A DNA stretch of 64,000 nt from Clostridium merdae (GCF_900176635.1 NZ_FXLN01000004.1:1198231-1262230); one strand, 5' to 3'; positions 44,760 to 53,765 are shown, numbered from the stretch's first letter. The notes: generated from the letters alone by a model not told the origin. Translations and numbers: made by a program.

Positions 44760-45611
44760 TTATAGTATGTTTTTAGCAACAAACTCAAGTTTGCCGCCTA
44801 AGGTTTCCATAGATATAATTCCGGTTCCGTCGTCTCCATCCGTAGCAATTACTTCCGCGAATTCATTGAATTTCACAGACATTCCGACTTCCATAGCAGC
44901 ATCCCCACCTTCAAGAGAAAGTGGAATGTTCCCAGTACTTCGATTAATCCCTCTGCGCATTTCATCCGATACGGAATAGATAAGCTGAAGAAGATTTCCC
45001 GCTGTATTTTCATCCAGAATATCTTTTAGTCCTTCAACCCAAACTTCAAAATCAGATTGTTTGGAAGATTTAAAATAAGCTAAATCAGCTGCTATTTGGT
45101 TGTAAAAGGTAGTCGTATCAATCTGTTCTACAACTCCTGTTACAATTCCACAAACAGAATTATCTAAGCGCGTGTCAATTATCATCGCCTGTGTAATTGC
45201 CGTTGCACCCGCCGGGATGTTGATTTCTGCTAGCTTTAAATCATACTGCTCTGCTGTCCTGATGATTTTCGGCGCAACTGGTGTACTGGCAAATGTACCT
45301 TGCAGAACATGAACTGATATGCTCCTCTCATTTACATCCCACCTCAGCACAATTGTATCTTTTCGGCGTAGTATTCCGTCTGCATTTGCAATTGTAAGAG
45401 CTTTAACAGTATCATTACGATAATGATAGCCATTAATCCACGCTCTACCAATTGGCAGTGTAACCGCCATTTCACCTCCTACAGCACTAACACTCAATTC
45501 TCCATTGTAAACGCCATTTCCAATGATTGAGGCTATCCAGCGTGCTAAAAAACTTGTATTATATGTTCGGTCTCCATTTACTGAAGCAAAAAAACCACTA
45601 GTTTCGGCCAT
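44760..45611 (-). CDS. Tail fibre / upper baseplate protein
   Basis: 283 residues. The N-terminal half (SGFFASVNGDRTYNTSFLARWIASIIGNGVY, then PIGRAWINGYHYRNDT) is the kind of tail-tip attachment module seen in Clostridial siphophages downstream of the Gp37-like protein. The middle has a helical stretch (FYNQIAADLAYFKSSKQSDFEVW) suited to trimerisation. Stop codon and the next upstream stop abut, typical of packed phage operons. Confidence 0.72.
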   Translation of the reverse strand: MAETSGFFASVNGDRTYNTSFLARWIASIIGNGVYNGELSVSAVGGEMAVTLPIGRAWINGYHYRNDTVKALTIANADGILRRKDTIVLRWDVNERSISVHVLQGTFASTPVAPKIIRTAEQYDLKLAEINIPAGATAITQAMIIDTRLDNSVCGIVTGVVEQIDTTTFYNQIAADLAYFKSSKQSDFEVWVEGLKDILDENTAGNLLQLIYSVSDEMRRGINRSTGNIPLSLEGGDAAMEVGMSVKFNEFAEVIATDGDDGTGIISMETLGGKLEFVAKNIL

Positions 45612-46664
45612 TTAACCATCCTCCAATACCAATGTCTCCGGCAGTGAGGTTCCACACACCGGGGTAATTGTGACAACTCCGTTTTCATAAACCTCTTCTA
45701 CTTCTGTAATCCGTTGGTTAAGCAACAAATTCCACCGTTCAAAAGAAACAATATCGCCTAAATTCCAGTCCACCATATACTCGAAATTTGCCGTATCTAC
45801 CGCGTCGGCCTCAAAATTTTCAAAGCAAGTCATTTCTGCTAGCTTTTCTTTTCCTCGTTGAGTAAGCTGAGCACAGTAATCCTCATCACTCTGGTCTTCT
45901 GTACGCTGCAAGTCATTGGCATCTACCCATAGCTCTCGCAGAGATTCGCCATTCGTCTGATCTACTTCTACGATAAAGGAAGTATCTCCTTCTCCCTGTC
46001 CAGCAACATAAGCGTAGTTTCGATACGACTGCTCATTATAGGTGTATTTTGGCCCGGTGATGTTACCAAATTCTCCATTAAACAATACATACGGAAAATT
46101 ACTCTGAGTAACACTTTTATCAATGCCTTTATACACTTCAAATACCCATTGCTGATTTGGAACATCCAATCGAACAAGATAGCCTAAGCCAGATGCTTTT
46201 GCTAACGATGATAATGTGTTCTGAATGTTTTTACCTGTTACTTGAAAAGTACATACACTATCATCGCCCAACTCTTCACCAAGTGTAAAATTACCAATTG
46301 GCCGGGTAATCGCATTATCTAGAACGATTTTTCTCATACCACCCTCTACAGTGCCACTGTAATGAATGGTTGGAGTTATAATCCGTTGGCAAAGCAAAGC
46401 TGAACCAAACCGCCCAGTTACAGTTACCTTCTCGCTGCTTAATGAATCAGCTTCTATTACAATGCCTTCAATGACCCCTGCCTCCCGTCTATCCAGACGA
46501 TGAAGAATATTCCCTGCACTCAGTAAAGCTAGGTTTTCTGGGGTTGATGCGCAGTGCAGCTCAAATTCTCCTGGTTCATAAAATCGACGACGCCACCGTA
46601 AGGAGCTGTATCCATCTATTACACCTAGAAGCTCAACCTTAGGGGAATACACATAAATCTCCAT
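45612..46664 (-). CDS. Siphovirus ReqiPepy6 Gp37-like tail protein
   Basis: 350 residues. The N-terminus IYVYSPKVELLGVIDGYSSLRWRRRFYEPGEFELH is characteristic of the Gp37-like family (PF14594), which occupies the tail-associated-protein position below Dit. It begins one base after the Dit gene ends. No peptidase or lysozyme domain is fused, so no wall-degrading activity is evident. Confidence 0.85.
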   Translation of the reverse strand: MEIYVYSPKVELLGVIDGYSSLRWRRRFYEPGEFELHCASTPENLALLSAGNILHRLDRREAGVIEGIVIEADSLSSEKVTVTGRFGSALLCQRIITPTIHYSGTVEGGMRKIVLDNAITRPIGNFTLGEELGDDSVCTFQVTGKNIQNTLSSLAKASGLGYLVRLDVPNQQWVFEVYKGIDKSVTQSNFPYVLFNGEFGNITGPKYTYNEQSYRNYAYVAGQGEGDTSFIVEVDQTNGESLRELWVDANDLQRTEDQSDEDYCAQLTQRGKEKLAEMTCFENFEADAVDTANFEYMVDWNLGDIVSFERWNLLLNQRITEVEEVYENGVVTITPVCGTSLPETLVLEDG

Positions 46665-46665
46665 A

Positions 46666-47508
46666 TTACACCCCCCAATAAGTCTGTGTAGATAGAATGG
46701 TAACAGATAAGTTATCTATTCCATCCTCTGCATTGTATCGATACAAATTATCACCCTGGTATGCTTTTAACCACTGAGGTGGGTATGCCATTAAGTTGTT
46801 AATATTTTTTGTGACTCCTCCTGAAAGAAGCTTTACGCGTTTATCTCCATCTGCTGTTGTGACTGTAATAATATCCCCACTGAACATTTTAATGTTAATC
46901 TGCATTAACTTTCGTCGCTTTACATCATACAGGGAGGGGTTTACTACTGTACCAGAAGCACGAAACATTACAGACAATCCTATAGGCACAGTACTTTCTG
47001 TGTAAACATTTCCTATTAATGTATTAACTTTACGGGTCATTTCGAACTTTTCAGAAAAGGATAAGGGCCACTCAATCAACCCTTCCCAAGATGCAAGCTC
47101 TGTTACACTAGCCTCGAGCGCGTACCATTTGGGATTAGGGCAAAGCAAAGAGATGGTTATTGTTTTTAAAATTCCGTCTCCGCTCGGCTCAATACTTTCA
47201 ACATAGTAATTGGTTTTACGTCGTACATCTTCTTCTTCGTAACAGATTTCCCCCTCAGCGCGAGGTTGAAAAAATTGATACAAGCGGTTACGCTGCTCAA
47301 TATAATCTGCTTTAAGTACATCCAACACAAGAACAATATTGCGTTGATTAGCAGTGGCGTCAATAAAATTCACACCATCCTGTCCACTGTTTTTGGTTGT
47401 CGTCACAGTAAAATCCGCTCCAAGGCCACTTACGGATTTTACAAAGAGAGGAGCAAACCACCCCAATCTAAGTTTGTCTCCATTTTGATTGATACAGGTA
47501 ATAACCAT
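46666..47508 (-). CDS. Distal tail protein (Dit)
   Basis: 280 residues of the phage tail family, forming the hexameric ring at the tail end. N-terminal half holds the belt domain (VKSVSGLGADFTVTTTKNSGQDG, ANQRNIVLVLDVLKADYIEQRN) and the C-terminal half a galectin-like domain ending in TQTYWGV. Immediately follows the tape-measure gene (4 bases). Start ATG behind GGAGGTAATGGC. Confidence 0.88.
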   Translation of the reverse strand: MVITCINQNGDKLRLGWFAPLFVKSVSGLGADFTVTTTKNSGQDGVNFIDATANQRNIVLVLDVLKADYIEQRNRLYQFFQPRAEGEICYEEEDVRRKTNYYVESIEPSGDGILKTITISLLCPNPKWYALEASVTELASWEGLIEWPLSFSEKFEMTRKVNTLIGNVYTESTVPIGLSVMFRASGTVVNPSLYDVKRRKLMQINIKMFSGDIITVTTADGDKRVKLLSGGVTKNINNLMAYPPQWLKAYQGDNLYRYNAEDGIDNLSVTILSTQTYWGV

Positions 47509-47512
47509 GCCA

Positions 47513-50272
47513 TTACCTCCGTGTAATTAATGCCAGCCGCTGAGCATTTAAACGATTAATTCGGTTAACTTCCGCTGGAGTCGGTGCTGACGGGCTGTTG
47601 TATACTGCATTGTAATTGATGACAGGTGCCATTGAACCGCTACTTCCAGCAACAGTAGAGATCGCAGACTGCGTACTCGGAACAGACAAATCCATTTGTG
47701 GAATTAATTCACTCACAGCAGATGCCATATTTGATGCAACCACTCTCAAACTATCTTCAAATCCTACGCCAATTCCAAGAGCTATATTTGTTCCTATTTC
47801 ATCTGCAAACAAACGGGATGGAGAATGTATTTTTAAGGTCCTTTTAAAACCATCAATAATATTATTCGCGAAGCCCCTAATCTTGCCTTGCAGCCAATCC
47901 ATTGAGCCCCAAATGCCATTCCAAATTCCTTCTACAATGTTTGTACCAATTTCTAACATTCTGCCTGGCAATTCTCCAATGATTCCAGCTACTGTCCCTA
48001 CAAACATTGGTAATTCAGTTGTTGCAGTTGTAACCATGTTCTGAGCCCAAAGAATAATCTTATTAACAACGTCCGTAAAAAACGTCCATATTTGCATGGG
48101 GAGCTGCGAAAACAATGTTCCAATAGAAGTAACCGTATTAGTTGCTGCTGTGGTTGCTGAAGTAAATAAATTCACTCCCCATAAGATCACATTTGTTATG
48201 ATTGTAGTTAAAATTGTCTGAATTTGTAGAGAAAGCTGTGAGAACCAAGTCCATATAGAAGTAACCGTATTGGTCACAGCGGTTGATGCTGAGGTATAAA
48301 AACTCATTCCCCAAATAATGATGTTTGTTAAAACCGTTTGTAAGTATATCTGTATTTGTTCAGGTAGTAACCCAAAACAGCCATATATACCTTGCATAAT
48401 ATCAGACAACTCTGACGTAATCCACCCCAATATAGATGCGCCGAAATCAAGAAAAGTAGTAAACGCTGCCTCGAGCGCATTTCCAATGTTTGTTGGCAAC
48501 TCAAAAAACCAACTTAAAAAACTTTCAATAACTTGTGGTATTTGTTCTTGTACAAAAGAAAATATTGCGAAACATACTGCTGTAAATATTTGCTTAACGG
48601 ATTCCCATAATCCGAACCACCACTCAGACAAACCACTCAATCGCTCTTTTAGTAAGTTAAACGCTTCAGGTATCGTAACTGTAAAGAAATTAATTATGTT
48701 AGTAACCACATCACAAATTACCTGCTTAATATTTTCCCATACTCCAATAACCGCATTTCTAAAACTTTCATTGGTATTCCAAAGAACTATGATTCCAGCG
48801 ACAAGAGCTGCTACAGCAGCAATAATTAACGCGATAGGGTTGGCATTCATTGCGGCATTTAAAAGCCATTGTGCAACACTTGCCCCTTTGGTAGTTCCCG
48901 AGAATAACTCCATAGCTCCCTTTACACCTAACGCTCGAACTGCTTGTATAGCCAAAACTGCATTTTGAGCTTCAGTTACTGCAAGCATTGCGAGAGCTGG
49001 CACTTTTGCAGCTAATAAGACCGTTTGAAATGTACCAAAAGATACTAACGCAGTTGCAAGAACCGAGGCAATAGTTGCACCATTATCCTTAATGATTGTA
49101 AAAAGACCCGTTACTTGCTCAGTTATTTTATCAACATCTATTGACGCCATCCAATCCTGAAATCCACTTGTTAAACCTTGAAGAATTGGAATCAAATTCT
49201 CCAGTAGAGGCGTTCCAATTTTCGCCTGGAACTGCCTCCACGTTTCGTTTAAGTTCCCCTGTACATTATCCCAACTGTCTGCATCACGAGATGCTTGTCC
49301 CATAACTCCACTTAACTTCTGCGAGTCAGTTACCATTTTTAATAATGTTTGTTGCTTTTGTATTTCAGACAAATCATCAAATTTTTTACCAAACTGTTCG
49401 GTAGCTTTTGCATTTCTATCTGTCTCCGTAGCGGATAACCCAAGAGCAGTATCATTTTCATAGTTTCCTTTTATAAAAGATAGCAATGTAACACTGGCGT
49501 CTTCCAAGCTATTATTATAATAGGCTGCACTATCTGCCGCCGCCTGTAGAGCTTCTTCCATAAACCCCATCGATTCAGTAGCCGTACCACCGCTTGAGTG
49601 AGCAAAATCATAAATAGAAGAAGCGGTGCTATTTAGCCTAGTATCTAATATGCCAGTTGAGATCCCTACTCTCTGTACAGCTGCTTCTGCCTCATTGCTT
49701 ATATCTCCGAATGTTTGCTCAAATTGTGATTTTTCTGCTTTAACGCTAGCTGCACTCTCGATAAATTCTACCGCTATATCCTTGGAAGCGCTGGCTATAT
49801 CTTTCATAACACTAACAAAAGATTTTTTACCAGTCTTTTTATTAGTATCATTTGAACTTTGACCAACGTCTTGGGAATCGTTTGTCACATCTAAAGAAGC
49901 GCCAGTTGATTTATCCGCTTTATTTAAAGCCTTACTGCTGCTCTCATTCTTATGCTCAAGACTATTTACATCCGCAGTCGCATCTTTTATCGTCTTTTGC
50001 CAATTTTGTATTTTCTCATTGTTTTCGCCATATATTTTTGAGGAGACAACTAACCCATCTTTCAACCCATCAATATTTTTCTTTTGTTGTTCAATTTGTT
50101 TTGCGTATGTTTTGTTCTGTAAAGAAAGACTTTTTTGCGATTGGTTGTTTTGTTCATAGGCTTTTGAGAGAGCTTGCGTTTCAGTTGAAAGATTTTTTTG
50201 TGCGTTTGTCAACGATTGAGCTCGCTTTTTATATTCTTTCTCTTCATCACGCGGATTGTTGTCTATTGCCAT
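47513..50272 (-). CDS. Tail tape measure protein
   Basis: 919 residues. N-terminal coiled coil (about 5-110, rich in Gln, Lys and Ser), a conserved region around VQRVGISTGILDTRL and MGFMEEALQAAADSAAYY, hydrophobic segments at about 385-420 and 470-500, and three tandem copies of a 44-residue unit between about 637 and 765 (each with an ILWG- or IIWG-like core and a TATN/TAVTN turn). C-terminus carries the FKRTLKIHSPSRLFADEIG motif common in tape measures. By the usual 0.15 nm per residue the tail would be near 140 nm. The gene order before and after is the standard siphophage one. Confidence 0.92.
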   Translation of the reverse strand: MAIDNNPRDEEKEYKKRAQSLTNAQKNLSTETQALSKAYEQNNQSQKSLSLQNKTYAKQIEQQKKNIDGLKDGLVVSSKIYGENNEKIQNWQKTIKDATADVNSLEHKNESSSKALNKADKSTGASLDVTNDSQDVGQSSNDTNKKTGKKSFVSVMKDIASASKDIAVEFIESAASVKAEKSQFEQTFGDISNEAEAAVQRVGISTGILDTRLNSTASSIYDFAHSSGGTATESMGFMEEALQAAADSAAYYNNSLEDASVTLLSFIKGNYENDTALGLSATETDRNAKATEQFGKKFDDLSEIQKQQTLLKMVTDSQKLSGVMGQASRDADSWDNVQGNLNETWRQFQAKIGTPLLENLIPILQGLTSGFQDWMASIDVDKITEQVTGLFTIIKDNGATIASVLATALVSFGTFQTVLLAAKVPALAMLAVTEAQNAVLAIQAVRALGVKGAMELFSGTTKGASVAQWLLNAAMNANPIALIIAAVAALVAGIIVLWNTNESFRNAVIGVWENIKQVICDVVTNIINFFTVTIPEAFNLLKERLSGLSEWWFGLWESVKQIFTAVCFAIFSFVQEQIPQVIESFLSWFFELPTNIGNALEAAFTTFLDFGASILGWITSELSDIMQGIYGCFGLLPEQIQIYLQTVLTNIIIWGMSFYTSASTAVTNTVTSIWTWFSQLSLQIQTILTTIITNVILWGVNLFTSATTAATNTVTSIGTLFSQLPMQIWTFFTDVVNKIILWAQNMVTTATTELPMFVGTVAGIIGELPGRMLEIGTNIVEGIWNGIWGSMDWLQGKIRGFANNIIDGFKRTLKIHSPSRLFADEIGTNIALGIGVGFEDSLRVVASNMASAVSELIPQMDLSVPSTQSAISTVAGSSGSMAPVINYNAVYNSPSAPTPAEVNRINRLNAQRLALITRR

Positions 50273-50386
50273 TTATTCACCAGCTTTCATATATAGACCG
50301 TATCGTACCAGAATATAATTAATAATATATAGAAATTAATAATCTTATAGAAAATAAACAGGTAAAATGAAAACTACTATTTTTGT

Positions 50387-50937
50387 TCACAACCACTTTG
50401 GTACACCGGGCGCTCTACGAAATTCTCTTCCTTTTATTATTCGAGTATTTGGATCCTGGTACCATAAGAAATCAAGAAGGGTCTCTAAATTTGTTCTATC
50501 AATTTCATATAAACTCCAGGTATAATGTTTTGCAATTTCTCGATATAATCCAATCAATACCATTTCAGGGTCTACATTTTCTTCAGGGGCATTTTGTTTA
50601 CCCCTTATTCGTTTTTTTGTACAATACCCATGATTCCATATACAAGATTATTAATTTGCGTATCAACTTCTTCACTTGTTAATGCTTTCAAAAGTTCATC
50701 TGCAGAAAATTTACATCCATATACTTCGCAGATAAGATTTGCTTTTCTATCATTGCTCTCTTCCATCTGTTTTAAAATATCAGCCATATCGTCCTCTGTT
50801 GGATTATCCAACGCTTTTGCCCTTTTGACAAAATCAAGCAATTCACGGTTTATTGCAAAAGCTTCTCTCGACTGCCAAGCCGTTACTCGATTTGCAGTAT
50901 ATAATTTTTTACCAAGTTCTAGTGTAAGAGTTTTCAT
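50387..50937 (-). CDS. Tail assembly chaperone, frameshifted gpGT-type form
   Basis: Reading the chaperone gene to the slippery A_AAA_AAC and shifting -1 continues the frame for 74 codons from 50611 to a TGA at 50389-50387. This gives about 183 residues. The extension is clearly protein-like (ENVDPEMVLIGLYREIAKHY, then YEIDRTNLETLLDFLWYQDP) and has no start codon or ribosome binding site of its own. It occupies exactly the place of gpT between gpG and the tape measure. Such frameshifting is established for tailed phages. Confidence 0.82.
50605..50937 (-). CDS. Tail assembly chaperone (gpG-like)
   Basis: 110 residues, mostly helical (REAFAINRELLDFVKRAKAL, MADILKQMEESNDRKANLIC). Short, acidic and located between major tail protein and tape measure, where the gpG chaperone belongs. 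It is read without frameshift to a TAA at 50607-50605. The same start yields the longer frameshifted product. Start ATG at 50937 behind AAAAGGAGTC. Confidence 0.82.
   Translation of the reverse strand: MKTLTLELGKKLYTANRVTAWQSREAFAINRELLDFVKRAKALDNPTEDDMADILKQMEESNDRKANLICEVYGCKFSADELLKALTSEEVDTQINNLVYGIMGIVQKNE
50611..50617 (-). promoter_or_regulatory. -1 ribosomal frameshift site
   Basis: On the minus strand the heptamer A AAA AAC, in the phase required for X XXY YYZ slippage, lies two codons before the gpG stop. It links the gpG frame to the downstream T frame. Confidence 0.8.
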
Positions 50938-50997
50938 ATTTGACTCCTTTTGATATGTTATCGCCCTTTATTCACACGTTGAGCTGTAATTGTTATA

Positions 50998-51017
50998 AGG
51001 CCGGTAATAACCGGCCT
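50998..51017 (-). terminator. Hairpin after the major tail protein gene
   Basis: AGGCCGGT/ACCGGCCT, perfect 8-bp stem with 4-base loop directly after the stop codon. There is little T run on the coding strand, so partial termination or mRNA protection is likely, allowing more major tail protein than chaperone. Confidence 0.55.
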
Positions 51018-51021
51018 ATTT

Positions 51022-51633
51022 TTATTCACCCAAAATAGGTGTTTGTACCTTTTCAAACCATCCCGCAGCAATAGCTGACTTAAAGTTGGCATCATCAGTA
51101 TCGGCAAAAATACGCTTAAGACCCTTTTGTTTCTCCCCAACCTTAAATTCATGTGTGGTTACGACAGCTGTGAACGTTAGTTCGTATGTCTTTGCATCAA
51201 CAGAACCAGATTTGGACGCTGCTTCTTCAGCTCCACCAGAAAAAGTTCCTTTAAGGTATTGATAATAGCGATAGTCTTCTGCACCCTTGTTAAAGCGAAA
51301 TGACAAAGCTACATTCGGTGGGGTGGGTACACCGTCATCCAGTACCATACCATTAATTTCATCGTAGTCCTTACCCAAAAGTTCCGCTGCTGTTTTGGCC
51401 GGAACACCACTTACCGTAATAGTCAAAGTAGTTGTTCCTTCTGAAACATAGTTAAAAGCCGCTTTATTGTCATAATAAGTAGAAGTATTCTCAATCTCAA
51501 CCTCACTGCTTATTTCAGCGATTGGTGCAAGATATTTGGGTGTCTCTGTAGCATAATTTTTTTCACTGTCCTCGGTAATCTTTGCGTAGTGTAGTTTATC
51601 TACACCAACGAACTCAGCGTATTTTTTATCCAT
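51022..51633 (-). CDS. Major tail protein (phi13 family)
   Basis: 203 residues forming the tail tube. The N-terminus KKYAEFVGVDKLHYAKITED and the middle AFNYVSEGTTTLTITVSGVPAKTAAELLGKDYD match the phi13-type major tail proteins of Bacillota siphophages. Start ATG at 51633 behind AAAAGGGG. First gene of the operon: no head-completion, capsid or terminase gene precedes it; the next gene is the divergent repressor. Confidence 0.88.
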   Translation of the reverse strand: MDKKYAEFVGVDKLHYAKITEDSEKNYATETPKYLAPIAEISSEVEIENTSTYYDNKAAFNYVSEGTTTLTITVSGVPAKTAAELLGKDYDEINGMVLDDGVPTPPNVALSFRFNKGAEDYRYYQYLKGTFSGGAEEAASKSGSVDAKTYELTFTAVVTTHEFKVGEKQKGLKRIFADTDDANFKSAIAAGWFEKVQTPILGE

Positions 51634-51974
51634 ATTTTTTACCCCTTTTCATTAATTATATTTTACTGTATTTATTTATACTCCAATTTGTGTGGCACCA
51701 ATTCTCAAATATCACCTAATATTCAATCCGATTACCTCCCGCAAAAGGATTTCTGTTTATTTATTCAGATTGCATTTTTACATATGTCCTTTATCTACAT
51801 TTTCAATTTAATTACACCTTCTCTCTTAAAACATTTTAATAGTCACTTTTATAAAATTATAAATATGACTGTAGTAGTATTTGGTACGCACACAGAACGC
51901 TAAATAAATTAGTTTTTAAAACACGTATTAAGTAATTTGCTATTGAAAATACTTACATAAAGTTATATAATTCT

Positions 51975-52090
51975 TTTACTGTAAGTAAAATATAGCTTAC
52001 CGATCTCGTTTTACTTACTTTTAAGTAAGCTTATAATTTAACTTTAATAGTTTTTAATTAATTTGTCAATGCATATACTTAACTTTAAGT
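51975..52090. promoter_or_regulatory. Divergent control region of the tail operon and XRE gene
   Basis: Three palindromes share TTACTT/AAGTAA half-sites: TTTACT-GTA-AGTAAA (51975-51989), TTACTT-ACTTTT-AAGTAA (52011-52028) and ACTTAA-CT-TTAAGT (52077-52090). TATAAT at 52032-52037 is a likely rightward -10 for the XRE gene. TTGACA on the minus strand (52070-52065) is a likely -35 for the tail operon. The rest of 51634-52113 is AT-rich and carries no convincing gene. Confidence 0.65.
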
Positions 52091-52113
52091 AAGTTTAACG
52101 AGGTGCACAAAAT

Positions 52114-52779
52114 ATGTTTGAAATATTATCCAATTTGATGAAATTAAAAAATGTCACCCCTTATCGTCTTTCTAAAGAGACCGGAATTACCCAAGCTACA
52201 ATAAGTAGATGGAAAAATGGAATTACACAGCCATCAATAGAAACACTGCAAACATTGGCGGATTTTTTTGGAGTTACTGTCGATTACTTAACTGGCAACG
52301 AATCACATCGCTATAATCCAACAAAGGATTTATTGGAATTAAGAAGTTTTTTAGGGAACGGATATAAACTACGTGTTTATGCTCCAGAATTGGCTGTTAG
52401 CAAAGAGTTTGGAAATTCATATGTTCTTATTGTTTATTGCCAAACTTTTGATACCAATAACTGTTGTGTTAGAATTGAAGTTCGTAGTTATACACCTCAA
52501 CCGCATATTCATGAAAAATTCGATGAAATAATATCTATCGAGTTACTTGAAAAATGTATAATACAATTGGAAGAAAAGTATAGTATCCTTCCCACATATG
52601 TAAGTAACGATATGTTAGAGAAAGAGTCAAACTTATCACTTTTGTGTAGAGAGGACGACAACTATGATGATTTAACTAATTCCATGTTAAATGAATTTAA
52701 GAATCTAACGAAAGAGAACAAACAGAAACTTGTTGAAATGGCTATATTTTTTAGGCATCAGCAAAATAAAAAGATGTGA
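52114..52779 (+). CDS. XRE-family transcriptional regulator
   Basis: 221 residues. Cro/C1-type helix-turn-helix in the first 65 (TPYRLSKETGITQATISRWKNG, then LADFFGVTVDYLTG). The remaining 150 residues resemble no domain I can name; there is no S24 peptidase motif, so RecA-triggered self-cleavage is unlikely. It is transcribed away from the tail operon across a region full of palindromes and is the probable repressor of that operon. Start ATG behind AACGAGGTGC. Ends 80 bases before a terminator. Confidence 0.85.
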   Translation: MFEILSNLMKLKNVTPYRLSKETGITQATISRWKNGITQPSIETLQTLADFFGVTVDYLTGNESHRYNPTKDLLELRSFLGNGYKLRVYAPELAVSKEFGNSYVLIVYCQTFDTNNCCVRIEVRSYTPQPHIHEKFDEIISIELLEKCIIQLEEKYSILPTYVSNDMLEKESNLSLLCREDDNYDDLTNSMLNEFKNLTKENKQKLVEMAIFFRHQQNKKM

Positions 52780-52860
52780 TTTAATTATCTTCTTAAAATC
52801 ATATTAAAGAGTAATAACAACGAGATTGATGTCTTTAAAATCTCAAGTGATAGATAACGA

Positions 52861-52892
52861 AAACGGCTCCTGCTGTAAAGCAAGAGCCGTTT
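52861..52892. terminator. Terminator between the XRE gene and the next minus-strand gene
   Basis: AAACGGCTC (52861-52869) pairs with GAGCCGTTT (52884-52892), with TGCT/AGCA inside. Confidence 0.75.
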
Positions 52893-52930
52893 ATTCATAC
52901 TTTTTATCTACTATTTTTTATCTAATCAAA

Positions 52931-53359
52931 TTATAAAAATCTTTTTAATTGTTCTGCGTTTGCTTCTTCTGTGGCTAACAGCTTTTGGGTCAAGGCACGT
53001 ACAATATCATTACTTCCACTATAATCATGCAGATGCTTTATTGTCTTATTTACGCCCATTTGATTCCCTTGAATCGTCATCTCCGCAATCTTTGAGTCCG
53101 TATGGTTAACCATAATCTTACCAGCTGCCATAACATCTGCAGATATTTCGGCAACAGCACCCACACTCTTCGGTGGCTCTTTTCTTAACGCAAGCAAGCT
53201 TTGAGCCTGCGCACGAATTTTTTGATATTCCTCTTTTTGTTCTCTAAGCTTTTCCTTTAGAGCCGTACCTTGAACGTAGTTTTGAACAGATTCAATTCCC
53301 TTACAGCCCATATCGGTAGTTTTATACACATATTGTAGCAATTCGGTATCATGCATCAT
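52931..53359 (-). CDS. Helical, possibly ferritin-like small protein
   Basis: 142 residues, almost entirely helical and without membrane segments: a first helix with TELLQYVYKTTDMGCKGIE, a long charged helix (KEKLREQKEEYQKIRAQAQ), a third with MAAGKIMVNHTDSKIAEM, and a conserved tail (KLLATEEANAEQLKRFL). The pattern resembles four-helix ferritin-like proteins (DUF2383 style) common in spore-forming Clostridia, but I cannot confirm metal ligands. Start ATG at 53359 (a second ATG follows at once) behind GAGGGAATAAG. Monocistronic. Confidence 0.65.
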   Translation of the reverse strand: MMHDTELLQYVYKTTDMGCKGIESVQNYVQGTALKEKLREQKEEYQKIRAQAQSLLALRKEPPKSVGAVAEISADVMAAGKIMVNHTDSKIAEMTIQGNQMGVNKTIKHLHDYSGSNDIVRALTQKLLATEEANAEQLKRFL

Positions 53360-53507
53360 ATCTTATTCCCTCACTTTAAGCTTAGTATAGCTTTCTAATC
53401 ACAAAGTATGCGAGGCAAACAACCTACCATTTTATTAATATTGGCAGAGAATCCGTGGGGCTAAGGATAAGACGGAATCTACGTTAAGAAATCTCTGCTG
53501 TTCCTAT

Positions 53508-53543
53508 AAAAAGAGCTCTCGCCGTAAGCTAAGAGCTCTTTTT
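53508..53543 (-). terminator. Terminator of the 48-residue gene
   Basis: AAAAAGAGCTCT (53508-53519) pairs with AGAGCTCTTTTT (53532-53543), T run on both strands, directly next to the stop at 53545. Confidence 0.8.
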
Positions 53544-53544
53544 A

Positions 53545-53691
53545 TCAACGTTTTGTGTTAGGACCCAAAGCAACCTTTTTGGTGTTATGATCTTGATTTT
53601 GATTTTCAGGCTTGCTTTTCGCAATGTCTGCGCTGATTCCTTTGTTGCTTGCCCGGTCATCGGTATTTAAAGACTTTGTTTTATGATCCAT
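53545..53691 (-). CDS. Small hydrophilic protein of 48 residues
   Basis: ATG at 53691 behind GAGGTGATGAT; the protein begins MDHKTKSLNTDDRASNKGI and ends KKVALGPNTKR. Very polar, rich in Asn, Lys, Asp and Ser, without Cys or hydrophobic core. It has a good ribosome binding site and its own terminator, so it is probably expressed. Such small, disordered proteins occur in sporulating Clostridia, but a spore function is a guess. Confidence 0.7.
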   Translation of the reverse strand: MDHKTKSLNTDDRASNKGISADIAKSKPENQNQDHNTKKVALGPNTKR

Positions 53692-53765
53692 ATCATCACC
53701 TCAAAATTAGCTTATGCGAATACAAAGCCTTTATCCTAAAAGATAAACCCTATATACAAAAAACA

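Noticed and set aside
47600..50300. Plus-strand frames of 78-216 codons opposite the tape measure gene
   Set aside because: They are antisense shadows of the repetitive tape measure coding sequence.
51688..51903. 71-codon plus-strand frame between the major tail protein gene and the XRE gene
   Set aside because: No ribosome binding site, AT-rich random composition, and it lies in the control region of the tail operon.
42558..52779. Contractile injection system or R-type tailocin
   Set aside because: No sheath, baseplate wedge, spike or AAA ATPase gene; the tube protein and Dit are of the non-contractile siphophage kind.
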